Assembly: GCA_002841945.1 (NCBI GenBank)
Contig: PHBI01000023.1
Span: forward strand, 1-48,407
DNA length: 48,407 nucleotides
DNA from: Deltaproteobacteria bacterium HGW-Deltaproteobacteria-14
GTDB taxonomy: Bacteria > Myxococcota_A > UBA9042 > PHBI01
Reading direction: 5' to 3'
Shown here: positions 31,352 to 39,846 of the stretch, piece by piece
Layout of the letters: every line of letters starts with the position of its first letter
Numbering within the stretch: position 1 is the first letter of the stretch
Program-made: the position numbers and the translations under genes
The notes under the pieces: model-generated
What the model saw: the letters and a program-made list of their open reading frames with translations, nothing else
What the model was told of the DNA's origin: nothing
Databases searched by the model: none

Positions 31352-33776
31352 AGCCCAACTCCCGCAGGAACCCGTCCAGCCGCGCCTTCGCGGCGTCCCG
31401 CTCGCCCTCGATGGTCCGCAAGGTCACTCGGTACTTGCTCCACCAGCTCTCGACCGCAGCGACCACGGCGTGCCGGTGGGCGACGACCCGCCGGTCCAGC
31501 TCGCGTCGCAGGTCGCTCTTGAGGATGTCGAGGACCAGCGTCTCGGCCTGCGCGGCGTCCACCTCGGCCTGCGCGGCCTCCAGGCGGTCCGAGAAGCCCT
31601 TGTGCAGGGTCTTCAGCTTCGCCTTCGCCGCCGACAGCGTCTTCTTGAGCGCCTTGATCTCGTCGTCGGACAGCGCATCGTCGTCGTCGCCCTCCTCTCC
31701 ATCCCGATCCTCGTCGTCACTCGTCGCAGTAGCCGCCTTGATGGTCCCGTCCAGCTCGGCGACCTGGCCCTCGACCTCGGCGATCTCGTCGAGGTACTCG
31801 GGCAGCAGGCGCTTGACGAGCTTGTGGTCCAGCGGCGTGCCCTTGCCACCGCCGTCCTCCAGGGCCGTCAGGATGGTCGTCACCCAGCCCGCGACCACGC
31901 CCTCGAAGCCCCCGGCCATCAGGGCCTTGAGGTCGAAGACGATGTCGCCCCACCAGGTCGCCACGGCCCCGGCCACGGCGAAGCGGTCGAGCAGGCCCAC
32001 TGCGGCCAGGGCGTCGCCGAAGGACGCCAGCAGCTCGGCCCTGAGCGCCATCAGCGCCTTCGACTCGGGCAGCGCCTCGACGCGGTCTTGGTGCGCGGCC
32101 CACCAGGCGTCGAAGGCGTCGGTGAGAGCGCGCTCCTTGGCCCGAACCCCGGCGTCGCCCTCGACGTGGGCCTTCAGGTCGCCGTCGCCGTTCAGCTCGG
32201 GGCGGAAGTCGAAGTAGCGCCCCGTGTGATCGTCCTTCTCGACCAGCAGGCTCGCCGGGTCGAAGCCGTGGGCCGCGAACAGCTCGGCCTGAGCGGTCAC
32301 CTCGGCCTTCGGCACGCCCCCGAGCAGGTGCGCTCGGACGTCGTGGGGCTCGGGCGGCGGGGCGTTGTCGGCGTAGCGGCGGATGTTGAGGTTGTAGTCG
32401 TTGGCGGCCAGGTCGGCGTGCGACACCACGGCGGCGAAGCCGGGGATGTCCGCGTAGCGCTGATAGGCGTTGACGATCTTCTCGATGTGCTCGGGCTCCA
32501 GGTAGTTCTGCGCCCGGCCCGCGCGCAGCTCGGCGTCGGCGTTGATGAACAGGACCTTGCCCTGGCGCTCGGCGGGCTTGCTGCCCTTGGCGCGCAGCAC
32601 CAGCACGCAGGCGGGGATGCCGGTGCCGTAGAAGAGGTTGGGGGCCAGGCCGATGACGACGTCGAGCAGGTCGTCCTCGATGAAGCCCCGGCGGATGTCG
32701 CGCTCGGCCCCACCGCGGAACAGCACGCCGTGGGGCATGACCGTGCAGACCATTGCGCCGCTTGGGCCGCCCTGGCGCAGGACGCTCACCATGTGCTGCA
32801 CGAACATCAGGTCGGCCTTCTTGCCCCCCTCGGGGCAGAAGCCATAAGCGAACCGCTCCTTGAAGGGCAGGCCGTCCTCCGAGTAGTTCTGCGAAAACGG
32901 CGGGTTGGTGAGCACCCGATCGAAGCGCATCAGCTCGCCGCCCGAGACGTGCAGCGGGTCGCCGAGGGTGTCGCCATTGCGCAGGTCGGCGTCGGGGATG
33001 CCGTGCAGGATCATGTTCATCTTGCTGATGGACCAGACCCCGCCGTTGTCCTCCTGGCCGTACAGCCCGAGGTTGCGCGGGTTGCCGCCGTGCTCGCGGA
33101 CGTGCTCGGCGCTCAGGATCAACATGCCGCCCGACCCCGAGCAGGGGTCGTAGACCCGCATCCCCTCCTGGGGGTCGGCGAGGCGCACCATCATGCGGAC
33201 GACGGCGCGGGGGGTGTAGAACTCGCCGCCCTTCTTGCCGGCCGAGTCGGCGAACTCGCCTATCAGGTACTCGTAGGCGGCGCCGAGCAGATCCGGGAAC
33301 TCGAAGTCGTCGTTGAGCAGCCGGTACTTGGAGAAGTGCTGGATCAGCTCGCGCAGCTTCTTGTCGGGCAGCTTGGACTTGCCGACCGTGCGAGTGAAGT
33401 CGATGTGGTGGAGCACCCCCTCGAGGCCCGTGTTCTCCTCTTCGAGGGCCGCCAGGGCCTTGTTGAGCCCATCGCCCACGTTGCTGTGCAGGTCGTCGCG
33501 CAGGTGGCCCCAGCGGGCCTTGTCGGGCACGAAGAAGGTGTCCTCGTAGTAGCCCTTGGCGTCGGCCCGCTGTGCGGCCTGTTCCGGCGTCCGGCCCTTG
33601 GCGAGCTGCTCGGCGACGATCTCGTCCCGGCGGGCCTCGAACACGTCGGAGCACCGCTTCAGAAAGAGCATCCCGAAGATGTACTCCTTGAACTCGGAGG
33701 CATCCATCTTGCCCCGGAGGACATCGGCGGCCCCGAAGAGGTGGCGCTCGAGCTGCTGGAGGGTGAGTTTGCGCAT
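31341..33776 (-). CDS. hsdM: Type I restriction-modification methyltransferase subunit (long form)
   Basis: 811 residues, well above the usual ~500. N-terminal helical domain (MRKLTLQQLERHLFGAADVLRG), then the N6-adenine methylase core: FYTPRAVVRMMV, motif I DPCSGSGG from residue 210 and motif IV NPPF from 291. The extension (about 510-811) is helical with an acidic stretch (ATATSDDEDRDGEEGDDDD) and a coiled coil (LSAAKAKLKTLHKGFSDRLE). Such long HsdM forms exist in other bacteria. It methylates host DNA and forms the core for HsdS and HsdR. Start at 33776 lies after a promoter at 33809-33836; a 20-codon upstream extension would run through that promoter. Confidence 0.94.
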   Translation of the reverse strand: MRKLTLQQLERHLFGAADVLRGKMDASEFKEYIFGMLFLKRCSDVFEARRDEIVAEQLAKGRTPEQAAQRADAKGYYEDTFFVPDKARWGHLRDDLHSNVGDGLNKALAALEEENTGLEGVLHHIDFTRTVGKSKLPDKKLRELIQHFSKYRLLNDDFEFPDLLGAAYEYLIGEFADSAGKKGGEFYTPRAVVRMMVRLADPQEGMRVYDPCSGSGGMLILSAEHVREHGGNPRNLGLYGQEDNGGVWSISKMNMILHGIPDADLRNGDTLGDPLHVSGGELMRFDRVLTNPPFSQNYSEDGLPFKERFAYGFCPEGGKKADLMFVQHMVSVLRQGGPSGAMVCTVMPHGVLFRGGAERDIRRGFIEDDLLDVVIGLAPNLFYGTGIPACVLVLRAKGSKPAERQGKVLFINADAELRAGRAQNYLEPEHIEKIVNAYQRYADIPGFAAVVSHADLAANDYNLNIRRYADNAPPPEPHDVRAHLLGGVPKAEVTAQAELFAAHGFDPASLLVEKDDHTGRYFDFRPELNGDGDLKAHVEGDAGVRAKERALTDAFDAWWAAHQDRVEALPESKALMALRAELLASFGDALAAVGLLDRFAVAGAVATWWGDIVFDLKALMAGGFEGVVAGWVTTILTALEDGGGKGTPLDHKLVKRLLPEYLDEIAEVEGQVAELDGTIKAATATSDDEDRDGEEGDDDDALSDDEIKALKKTLSAAKAKLKTLHKGFSDRLEAAQAEVDAAQAETLVLDILKSDLRRELDRRVVAHRHAVVAAVESWWSKYRVTLRTIEGERDAAKARLDGFLRELGYVG

Positions 33777-33808
33777 GGGAGCCTGGTGGTGTCGGGGAGA
33801 GCCGACAC

Positions 33809-33836
33809 ACAGTAGCGCGGACGGTCCGGCGCGCAA
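33809..33836 (-). promoter_or_regulatory. Promoter candidate of the hsd operon
   Basis: TTGCGC, a 16-bp spacer and TACTGT on the minus strand, 32 bp before the hsdM ATG. It is the only promoter-like sequence upstream of the nine-gene island, and the short distance supports the chosen start. Confidence 0.42.
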
Positions 33837-33868
33837 CCGGCGCCGGTCCGAGCCGGCGCGCGGGCCCC

Positions 33869-33925
33869 AAAACGGGAGAAGCCGCCTGCGACGGGGTCTT
33901 GGGGACCGTTGTCGGAGGCGGCTTC
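33869..33925 (-). terminator. Terminator of the tRNA-Arg gene
   Basis: Five nt after the tRNA CCA end, GAAGCCGCCT pairs perfectly with AGGCGGCTTC around a 28-nt inner region that can itself fold (GGTC/GACC). CTCCCG and a TTTT run follow on the minus strand. It lies between the tRNA and the hsd promoter. Confidence 0.7.
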
Positions 33926-33929
33926 GAGG

Positions 33930-34006
33930 TGGTGCGCGGTACAGGATTCGAACCTGTGGCCTTCGGCTCCGGAGGCCGACGCTCTATCCAGCTGAGCTAA
34001 CCGCGC
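33930..34006 (-). tRNA. tRNA-Arg (anticodon CCG)
   Basis: Full cloverleaf on the minus strand: acceptor GCGCGGU pairs with ACCGCGC, D arm GCUC/GAGC, anticodon arm UCGGC-CUCCGGA-GCCGA with anticodon CCG (reads CGG), variable AGGCC, T arm ACAGG-UUCGAAU-CCUGU, discriminator A and an encoded CCA. Its 3' end faces the defence island, the usual side for elements that integrate into tRNA genes. Confidence 0.97.
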
Positions 34007-34020
34007 GCAGCGTGGGGCGG

Positions 34021-34049
34021 ACCTTGCACCGCGGCTTGACCGCTGTCAA
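34021..34049 (-). promoter_or_regulatory. Promoter of tRNA-Arg
   Basis: A perfect TTGACA (34049-34044), 17-bp spacer and CAAGGT end 15 bp before the tRNA. The -35 lies in the dyad CTTGAC-CGCT-GTCAAG (34035-34050). Confidence 0.6.
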
Positions 34050-34125
34050 GCATCGCCAAACACCCGCCCCGCAGGGGACCGCTCGGCGGCGCCCGACGGC
34101 CCGCAGCGCCCGAACCGCGCGCGCC

Positions 34126-34743
34126 TCAAGGCCGCTTCACCGGCCGCTTCACCGGCCCCGTCCGCGGCCCCAGGTGGTCGAGCTCGAGCGTGACCGTCCG
34201 GCCGCCGATGACGTCGAACTCGACGCGGTCGGTGCCGCCGACCCGCGCGGCGTACGCGCCGTCCTTGCCGATGGCGAGCCACCGCAGGTGCGAGATGGAC
34301 GTGCTCACCTGCGCCAGCTCCTTGGCCGTCATGAGGTCCGCCAGGTCGAACGCCTTGATGAGCACCACCTCCGGACCCGGCGCCCCCCGCTTCGTCGGGC
34401 TGACGACCGCCTCGTACACCAGCACCCGCCGCGTCAGGTCGCGCTCCGCCCCCGCCCGGATCACCGCGAAACGCCGCGAGCTCGGCGGGATCGCGACGAT
34501 CAGGTGCGCGTGCTCCGGGACATCGCCGCCCAGCGGCCACCACACCGTGTCGGCGCCCTCGCCCGGCGAGAAGCGCTGCTCCCAGCCCTTCTCCCCAAAC
34601 CGCACCTCGACCCGATAGGCCGACCCCTTCGCGAACACCCGCGTCACCGACCTGCCCATGCAATCATCCGCCCGCGCGGGCACCGCCACCGCCACCAGCA
34701 GGACCGCCGCGAACCCGACCATCACCCCACGAAAACCCAGCAT
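34126..34743 (-). CDS. Secreted protein of unknown function
   Basis: 205 residues. Signal peptide MLGFRGVMVGFAAVLLVAVA with likely cleavage after ARA, so periplasmic or exported. The mature protein is beta-rich (YRVEVRFGEKGWEQRF; RRVLVYEAVV; DRVEFDVIGGRTVTLEL) with a single Cys near its start. It ends in a short duplicated tail VKRPVKRP made by a 12-bp direct repeat. No family recognised. GAGGAGG precedes the chosen ATG. It lies 78 bp downstream of the PurD-like gene on the same strand and may be co-transcribed. Confidence 0.72.
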   Translation of the reverse strand: MLGFRGVMVGFAAVLLVAVAVPARADDCMGRSVTRVFAKGSAYRVEVRFGEKGWEQRFSPGEGADTVWWPLGGDVPEHAHLIVAIPPSSRRFAVIRAGAERDLTRRVLVYEAVVSPTKRGAPGPEVVLIKAFDLADLMTAKELAQVSTSISHLRWLAIGKDGAYAARVGGTDRVEFDVIGGRTVTLELDHLGPRTGPVKRPVKRP

Positions 34744-34821
34744 CCCCCTGCCTCCTCTCCACCCGTCAGCGCCGCGACGATGCGACACGCTCCCCACCTA
34801 CGTACCAACGCCGCAAGAGTT

Positions 34822-36129
34822 TCAAGAAAAGCCGCGCCCGATGTCCCGCCGCACGTGCATCCCAGCGAAGCGCACCCCCGCGTCGAGGGCCGCGTACGCT
34901 CTGGCCGCAGCCTCGGCCACCGTGCCCGCCGCCGCCACCACGCTGACCGTCCGCCCCCCGGTCGTGTACAGCCCCTCCCCCGCGACGAAGCGCACCCCGT
35001 CGAGGAACAGCCACAGGTCGGGATCGTCGCGAAACAGCGCCGCGTCGAGCTCGACGCGCGCCCCGCGCACCATCTTCTGCGGATACCCCTCACACACCGC
35101 GACCACCGACACCCGCGGCCGCGTGTCCCGCGTGAGCGCTGCCACCGCCTCCCGCAGACCCACACCGGTGCGGCACGCCTGCAACACCGCGTAGAAGTCG
35201 CCGGTGTACGCGCTCAGCATCGTCTGCGTCGCCGGGTCCCCGAAGCGCACGTTGTAGTCGATGACGTAGGGCGCCCCGTGCGACAGCATCAGGTCGACGA
35301 ACAGCGCCCCGCGCAGCGGGATCCCGTCCGCGGCCAGGTCGTCCACCACCGGCTGCAGCGCCCGCGCCACGATGTCCGCCACCATCGCGTCGTCCACCAT
35401 CGGCGCCGGCGAGACCTGCCCCATCCCCCGCGACGGCGGCCCCGCGTCCCCGTCGCGCAGCCGCGGGTAGTTCAGCACGTGCCCGAGCACCTCGAGGTGG
35501 CGCCCGTCGCACAGCGTGAACACCGTCACCTCGACCCCGTCGATGCGCTCCTCCACCACGACGCGGTCCGACTCGAGCCCATACACGTTGTCGTACATGA
35601 CGTCGTGCAGCGCCTGCTCGGCCTCGTCCGCCCGCATCGTCACCCGCACGCCCTTGTCGTACGCGATGCCGTCAGCCTTGAAGACCCGCGCCCACGACCG
35701 GGTCATCGCCAGGTGGTGCGCCCGGTCCACCGTGTCGCACACCGCGAACCGCGGCGTCGGCACCCCGAGCCGCCCCATCAGGAGCCGCGCGTGCGCCTTG
35801 GACCCCTCGATCCGCGCCGCCGCCCGGGTCGGCCCGAAGATCGGCAGCCCCGCCGCCTCGAAGCGGTCCACGATGCCGTCGACGAGCGGCGTGTTCGGCC
35901 CGACGACGCTCAGGTCGAACTCCTCCATCAGCGCGTGCTCGACCAGCCCCGGCAGATCCTGGCTCGCCACCGGCGCCGTCTCGTAGCCGAGCCACTCGAG
36001 CCCGCTGGTCCCCGGCGCGAACACCACCTGCGCCACCGACGGGCTCTGGCGCAGCGCCTCGCCGAGGGCGTGGCTCCGCCCGCCGCCTCCGATGATCATC
36101 ACCCGCGCGCCTGCGCCCTCGCTCGCCAT
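34822..36129 (-). CDS. purD: PurD-like ATP-grasp ligase (phosphoribosylamine-glycine ligase family)
   Basis: 435 residues with the PurD layout: N-domain VMIIGGGGRSHALGEAL, ATP-grasp with KADGIAYDKGV and RGMGQVSPAP, and NVRFGDPATQ near residue 300, then a C-domain ending in ALDAGVRFAGMHVRRD. In purine synthesis PurD joins glycine to phosphoribosylamine. Several usually strict positions differ: KADGIAYDKGV where KADGLAAGKGV is usual, RGMGQVSP where GGMGAYSP is usual, and DYNVRFGDPATQ where EFNVRFGDPETQ is usual. It may be a divergent PurD or a paralog with another substrate. GAGAGG before the ATG at 36129 supports that start over the upstream GTG at 36156. Confidence 0.8.
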   Translation of the reverse strand: MASEGAGARVMIIGGGGRSHALGEALRQSPSVAQVVFAPGTSGLEWLGYETAPVASQDLPGLVEHALMEEFDLSVVGPNTPLVDGIVDRFEAAGLPIFGPTRAAARIEGSKAHARLLMGRLGVPTPRFAVCDTVDRAHHLAMTRSWARVFKADGIAYDKGVRVTMRADEAEQALHDVMYDNVYGLESDRVVVEERIDGVEVTVFTLCDGRHLEVLGHVLNYPRLRDGDAGPPSRGMGQVSPAPMVDDAMVADIVARALQPVVDDLAADGIPLRGALFVDLMLSHGAPYVIDYNVRFGDPATQTMLSAYTGDFYAVLQACRTGVGLREAVAALTRDTRPRVSVVAVCEGYPQKMVRGARVELDAALFRDDPDLWLFLDGVRFVAGEGLYTTGGRTVSVVAAAGTVAEAAARAYAALDAGVRFAGMHVRRDIGRGFS

Positions 36130-36278
36130 CGCGCCCTCTCTCCTGTCCGTGTCCACCTGAGGACCCTAGCACGAGCCGCAAGGGCCCCGCCGGTCGACGC
36201 CACGACGGCGCTCTGCGAGACTCCCCGGCATCAAGGACGCGCCACGACGCTCGCCCCCCCCACGGACCAGGACACCCG

Positions 36279-37313
36279 ATGCCCCAGCCCCCGACCACGA
36301 ACCGCCGCATCGTGCTGGCCTCGCGCCCGACCGGCGCCCCCACCGCCGCGAACTTCCGCCTCGAGGAGACCCCGGTCCCCACCCCCGCAGACGGTCAGGT
36401 CCTGCTCCGCACCCTCTACCTCTCGCTCGACCCGTACATGCGCGGCCGCATGAGCGACGCGCCGTCCTACGCCGCCCCGGTCGCGCTCGGCGCCCCGATG
36501 GTCGGCGGCACCGTCAGCCGCGTCGCGGCCTCCAACAACCCCGGCTACGCCGTCGGCGACCTCGTCGTCGCCTACGCCGGCTGGCAGGACTTCGCGCTGT
36601 CCGACGGCGCCGGCCTGATGCGGCTCGACCCGAAGATGGAGCGGCCCTCGCTCGCCCTCGGCGTCCTCGGGATGCCCGGCTTCACCGCCTACATGGGGCT
36701 CTTGGACATCGGCGCGCCCCAGCCCGGCGAGACCGTCGTCGTCGCCGCCGCCACCGGCCCGGTGGGCTCGGCCGTCGGGCAGATCGCGAAGCTCAAGGGC
36801 TGCCGCGTCGTCGGGATCGCCGGCGGCGAGGAGAAGTGCCGCTTCGCCGTCGACACCCTCGGCTTCGACGCCTGCCTCGACCACCGCGCGCCGGAGCTGC
36901 GCGCGCGGCTCGCCGCGGCCTGCCCGGGCGGCGTCGACGTCTACTTCGAGAACGTGGGCGGCGCCGTCTTCGAGGCCGTGCTGCCGCTGCTCAACACCCG
37001 CGCCCGCGTCCCCGTCTGCGGCCTCGTCTCGATGTACAACGCGACCTCGCTGCCGCCGGGGCCCGACCGCAGCTCGCTCTTGATGGCGACCATCCTCAAG
37101 CAGCGCCTCACCATGCGCGGCTTCATCATCTTCGACGACTACGGCCCGCGCTTTCCCGAGTTCTTCCGGGCCATGAGCGCCTGGGTCGCCGCCGGCGACG
37201 TCACCCACCGCGAGGACGTCGTCGACGGGCTGGAGAACGCCCCCGCGGCCTTCATCGGCCAGCTCGAGGGCAAGAACTTCGGCAAGCTGGTCGTCCGGGT
37301 CGCGAACGCCTAA
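36279..37313 (+). CDS. NADP-dependent oxidoreductase, CurA/prostaglandin-reductase-like (MDR family)
   Basis: 344 residues, a zinc-free medium-chain reductase. N-terminal GroES-like part with YLSLDPYMRGRMSD, a hallmark of the CurA/PTGR/leukotriene-B4-dehydrogenase branch; NADPH-binding Rossmann fold with AATGPVGSAVGQIAKLKGCRVVGIAG (split: glycine motif near 155-160); GGVDVYFENVGG; and a C-terminal REDVVDGLENAPAAFIGQLEGKNFGKLVVRV closing pattern. It likely reduces alpha,beta-unsaturated carbonyls. Divergent from the PurD-like gene, with 149 bp between starts. AGGA seven bases before the ATG. Confidence 0.92.
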   Translation: MPQPPTTNRRIVLASRPTGAPTAANFRLEETPVPTPADGQVLLRTLYLSLDPYMRGRMSDAPSYAAPVALGAPMVGGTVSRVAASNNPGYAVGDLVVAYAGWQDFALSDGAGLMRLDPKMERPSLALGVLGMPGFTAYMGLLDIGAPQPGETVVVAAATGPVGSAVGQIAKLKGCRVVGIAGGEEKCRFAVDTLGFDACLDHRAPELRARLAAACPGGVDVYFENVGGAVFEAVLPLLNTRARVPVCGLVSMYNATSLPPGPDRSSLLMATILKQRLTMRGFIIFDDYGPRFPEFFRAMSAWVAAGDVTHREDVVDGLENAPAAFIGQLEGKNFGKLVVRVANA

Positions 37314-37317
37314 CGAG

Positions 37318-37353
37318 AAGCGACGACAGGTCGAGCCCCGGAGGCCGTAGCTG
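37318..37353 (+). repeat. 36-nt 3'-end repeat, copy A
   Basis: Begins four bases after the curA-like stop and matches copy B (48335-48370, after glgP) at 31 of 36 positions. It can form a small CGGA-loop hairpin; the A-T pair in copy B is a C-G pair here. Confidence 0.72.
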
Positions 37354-37364
37354 ATCCCGTAGGA

Positions 37365-37455
37365 CGACGAAGTCGGCCGGACGGAGCCTCGGAGGCCGCA
37401 TGGACCCGACCGATACGACGCCACGGCGTCGCGACCGGAGGTCGCGCGCAGCGCG
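37365..37455. repeat. Cluster of GNA-triloop hairpins
   Basis: Perfect small hairpins: CGAC-GAA-GTCG at 37365-37375, CGCGACC-GGA-GGTCGCG at 37430-37446 and CGCGC-GCA-GCGCG at 37443-37455. The last two overlap and exclude each other. A GCCT/AGGC stem lies between (37386-37396). All are between convergent genes. Confidence 0.7.
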
Positions 37456-37479
37456 GTGCGGAGCTGACCCGACGCCCGC

Positions 37480-39783
37480 CTACCAGGTGCAGAACGTCGC
37501 GCCCTGCCCGAGCCCGTTCGCCGTCCTGCACTGCGAGAGCGTGCTGAACGACTCGCCGCCGTAGGTGAACGTCACGTCACAGATGGAGCCGTAGTAGCAG
37601 ACCTGCCAATAGCCGTAGCCGAGGCACCGCCAGTCGAAGGTCCCTGATCCGCAGTGGGCGCCGCCCGGCCCGAGGTTGGTGACCGCGGTCGCCACCAGGG
37701 TCGTGTTGTTCTGACACGTGATCACGTTGGACGCGTTGACCGACTTGACCAGGCTCGCGTCGTTCGTGCACGACGCCGCCGTGTAGCTCCCGGAGAGCCC
37801 CCCGGCCGAGCAGACGCGGGTCTCGCTGGGGCAGGTGGCGAGGCACGCGGCCGTACCCGGCTGGTAGGCGGTGACGCTCTGGCCGATGGGGACGCTCCCG
37901 CCCCACGGCAGCGCGCAGCTCCAGCCCGACCCGACCCCCGAGAGGTCGGCGACGACGTCGACCGCGCCGTCGCCCACGGTGAGCTGCCCGCTGAACGCGC
38001 CGTCGCTCGACGCGACCGACCGCACGTCGACGGCGCAGGTGTCCAGAGGCTGCAGCACGACACCCTCGCAGCCGTCGCCCACGGCGGTCGCGTCCGTGAA
38101 GAACTCGAAGTTCGCCGTGTTGCTCAGCACCGACGCCGCCAGCACCTCGGTGGCCGTCCCTCCGTCGTTGCGCACCACCAAGCGCGTGACCGCGCCATAG
38201 GACGGCGCGGCGGGCCCCACGACGTCCATCGTCGTCGCCGCCGCCGGGGTCACGCTGAGGCTCGGCGGCAGCGCGCAGGACGGCGCCACGTAACCGACGT
38301 CGCAGCTCGCGCACGCCGAGTCCTCGGCGTCCGTACAGGTGAGGCCGCTGACGCAGTGCGCGATCGGCGTGCAGTCGGCGCAGGCCGTGACGTCGTCGTA
38401 GGTCCCCGCCGGGCACGCGCAGCTGTAGGTCCCGACGCCGTCGGTGCACGTCCCGGGCGCGCACGGGTCGCCCGCGCAGTCGTCGACGTTCGTCTCGCAC
38501 GCGTCGCCGCTGTAGCCGGAGGCACAGACGCACGCTCGCTCGACGCAGCGGCCGCCGTTCTGGCAGGGCGCGTCGCAGAGCGCCCGCGCGGGCATGCTCG
38601 GGCCGAAGCCGTAGGCGAACGCGACCCCGGCGTCGCCGGTGCCGGTGTACGCGGCGCGGACCATCGCCGCCGGGTCGCCGAAGGTCAGCTCCTCCGACCC
38701 GCAGCTCGCCAGGTCCACGTCCCACTGCACGTAGGGGTAGACGGCGCCCGCGGCCACCTCGCCGAGGGTGATGACCGCGCTACCAGCGGCGCGCGCGGCG
38801 GTCGCGCGGGTCCGCAGGCGGCACCCCGCGATGGCCGGGCGCTTCACCCCGAGGGCGACGTTCCAGTAGACCTTCCGAGCCGCCACGCCCCCGCTCGTGA
38901 GCTGCTCGGCGCCGCGATACACGCCCACCTGGTACAGGTAGTCGTCGGCGGCGACGCCGCTCGGCGGGACGACGGCGCCGCACGTCGCCAGGGCGCCGAC
39001 GGGGCACTGGTTGCCGGCCGCACCCGAGGGGTCGATGCGCAGATCCGCGACGAAGGTCTCCGGGCTCGGCGCCGTGCAGTCGAGGGTCAGGTCGTCGAGG
39101 TAGAGGACGCTCTGCTCGCCGTCGCCCGGGCCGGCGGTGCAGGCGAGGCCGAGCACGACGGTGTCGCCGCGGGTCCCGGTGGCGTCGAACAGCAGCGGCG
39201 AGGCCGCGCAGTCGAACTTCGCCGAGCAGAAGATGTCGTCGAAGTTCACGGCGACGTCGAAGAACCCCTGCTCCGCCGGGCGCATCAGCGCCACGTCGAA
39301 GCGCACCGCGACGTCCGCGTCCTGCCGGCACGTCACCCGCCGGGTGAGCGGCTGCGCCGGGGTGGTGGGGTTCTGGAAGGCGAGCGCCGCGCCCGACACC
39401 GCGCCGGCCCCGGTCGCCGCCCCGGAGGCGAAGTCCCCGGCGTCACCGACGGCGCCCGCGTAGACGCCGACGACCCAGACGCGCACGGTGTTCTCGCTGG
39501 CCGACGGCGCCGCGTCGCAGGAGCCGACGTAGCTCGCCGAGCCGGCCCCGTCGCCGTACCCCGACGACGCGACGCGCCGCTGCCACACGACCTCGGGCGG
39601 CGCCGCGCCGTTGAGCACCTCGATGTCCCAGACGACGTCGCCCACGCCCTGCAGGTCGAGCGCGGCCACGTTCACCGCGAGGCCCGCGCCGCCGATCCCG
39701 CCGCGCGCCGCCGGCTCCGCTCCGCAGCCGGCGAGCCAGAGCACCACCGCCCCCAAACACATCGTGATCATCGCCCGGCCCAT
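37480..39783 (-). CDS. Lipoprotein with EGF-like modules and choice-of-anchor domain
   Basis: 767 residues. Signal MGRAMITMCLGAVVLWLAGC with lipobox LAGC; GGAGG five bases before the ATG at 39783. Residues about 20-375 are unassigned beta-rich sequence. Two EGF-like modules follow (about 380-450): CQNGGRCVERACVCASGYSG and DDCAGDPCAPGTC with the NVDDC calcium-binding type start, then a Cys-rich spacer. An ASH-like/choice-of-anchor domain (about 500-590; VVRNDGGTATEVLAASVLS, VGDGCEGVVLQPLDTC) and a Cys-rich C-terminus with WRCLGYGYWQVCYYG complete it. Probably a surface adhesion or binding protein. A far longer upstream open frame on this strand is shadow of the opposite gene. Confidence 0.83.
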   Translation of the reverse strand: MGRAMITMCLGAVVLWLAGCGAEPAARGGIGGAGLAVNVAALDLQGVGDVVWDIEVLNGAAPPEVVWQRRVASSGYGDGAGSASYVGSCDAAPSASENTVRVWVVGVYAGAVGDAGDFASGAATGAGAVSGAALAFQNPTTPAQPLTRRVTCRQDADVAVRFDVALMRPAEQGFFDVAVNFDDIFCSAKFDCAASPLLFDATGTRGDTVVLGLACTAGPGDGEQSVLYLDDLTLDCTAPSPETFVADLRIDPSGAAGNQCPVGALATCGAVVPPSGVAADDYLYQVGVYRGAEQLTSGGVAARKVYWNVALGVKRPAIAGCRLRTRATAARAAGSAVITLGEVAAGAVYPYVQWDVDLASCGSEELTFGDPAAMVRAAYTGTGDAGVAFAYGFGPSMPARALCDAPCQNGGRCVERACVCASGYSGDACETNVDDCAGDPCAPGTCTDGVGTYSCACPAGTYDDVTACADCTPIAHCVSGLTCTDAEDSACASCDVGYVAPSCALPPSLSVTPAAATTMDVVGPAAPSYGAVTRLVVRNDGGTATEVLAASVLSNTANFEFFTDATAVGDGCEGVVLQPLDTCAVDVRSVASSDGAFSGQLTVGDGAVDVVADLSGVGSGWSCALPWGGSVPIGQSVTAYQPGTAACLATCPSETRVCSAGGLSGSYTAASCTNDASLVKSVNASNVITCQNNTTLVATAVTNLGPGGAHCGSGTFDWRCLGYGYWQVCYYGSICDVTFTYGGESFSTLSQCRTANGLGQGATFCTW

Positions 39784-39846
39784 ATCCACCTCCGCCCAGC
39801 CTCGGAACGCTCGTGTCGACCTGCGGCGCGGACAGGGCGCCGTATG

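Noticed and set aside
17215..33776. BREX, DISARM, Dnd/Ssp, Zorya or Druantia assignment of the island
   Set aside because: No PglX/PglZ, BrxC, DrmA/B, DndB-E or SspB-E, motor-stator pair or Druantia helicase could be read; HsdM/S/R are clearly type I.
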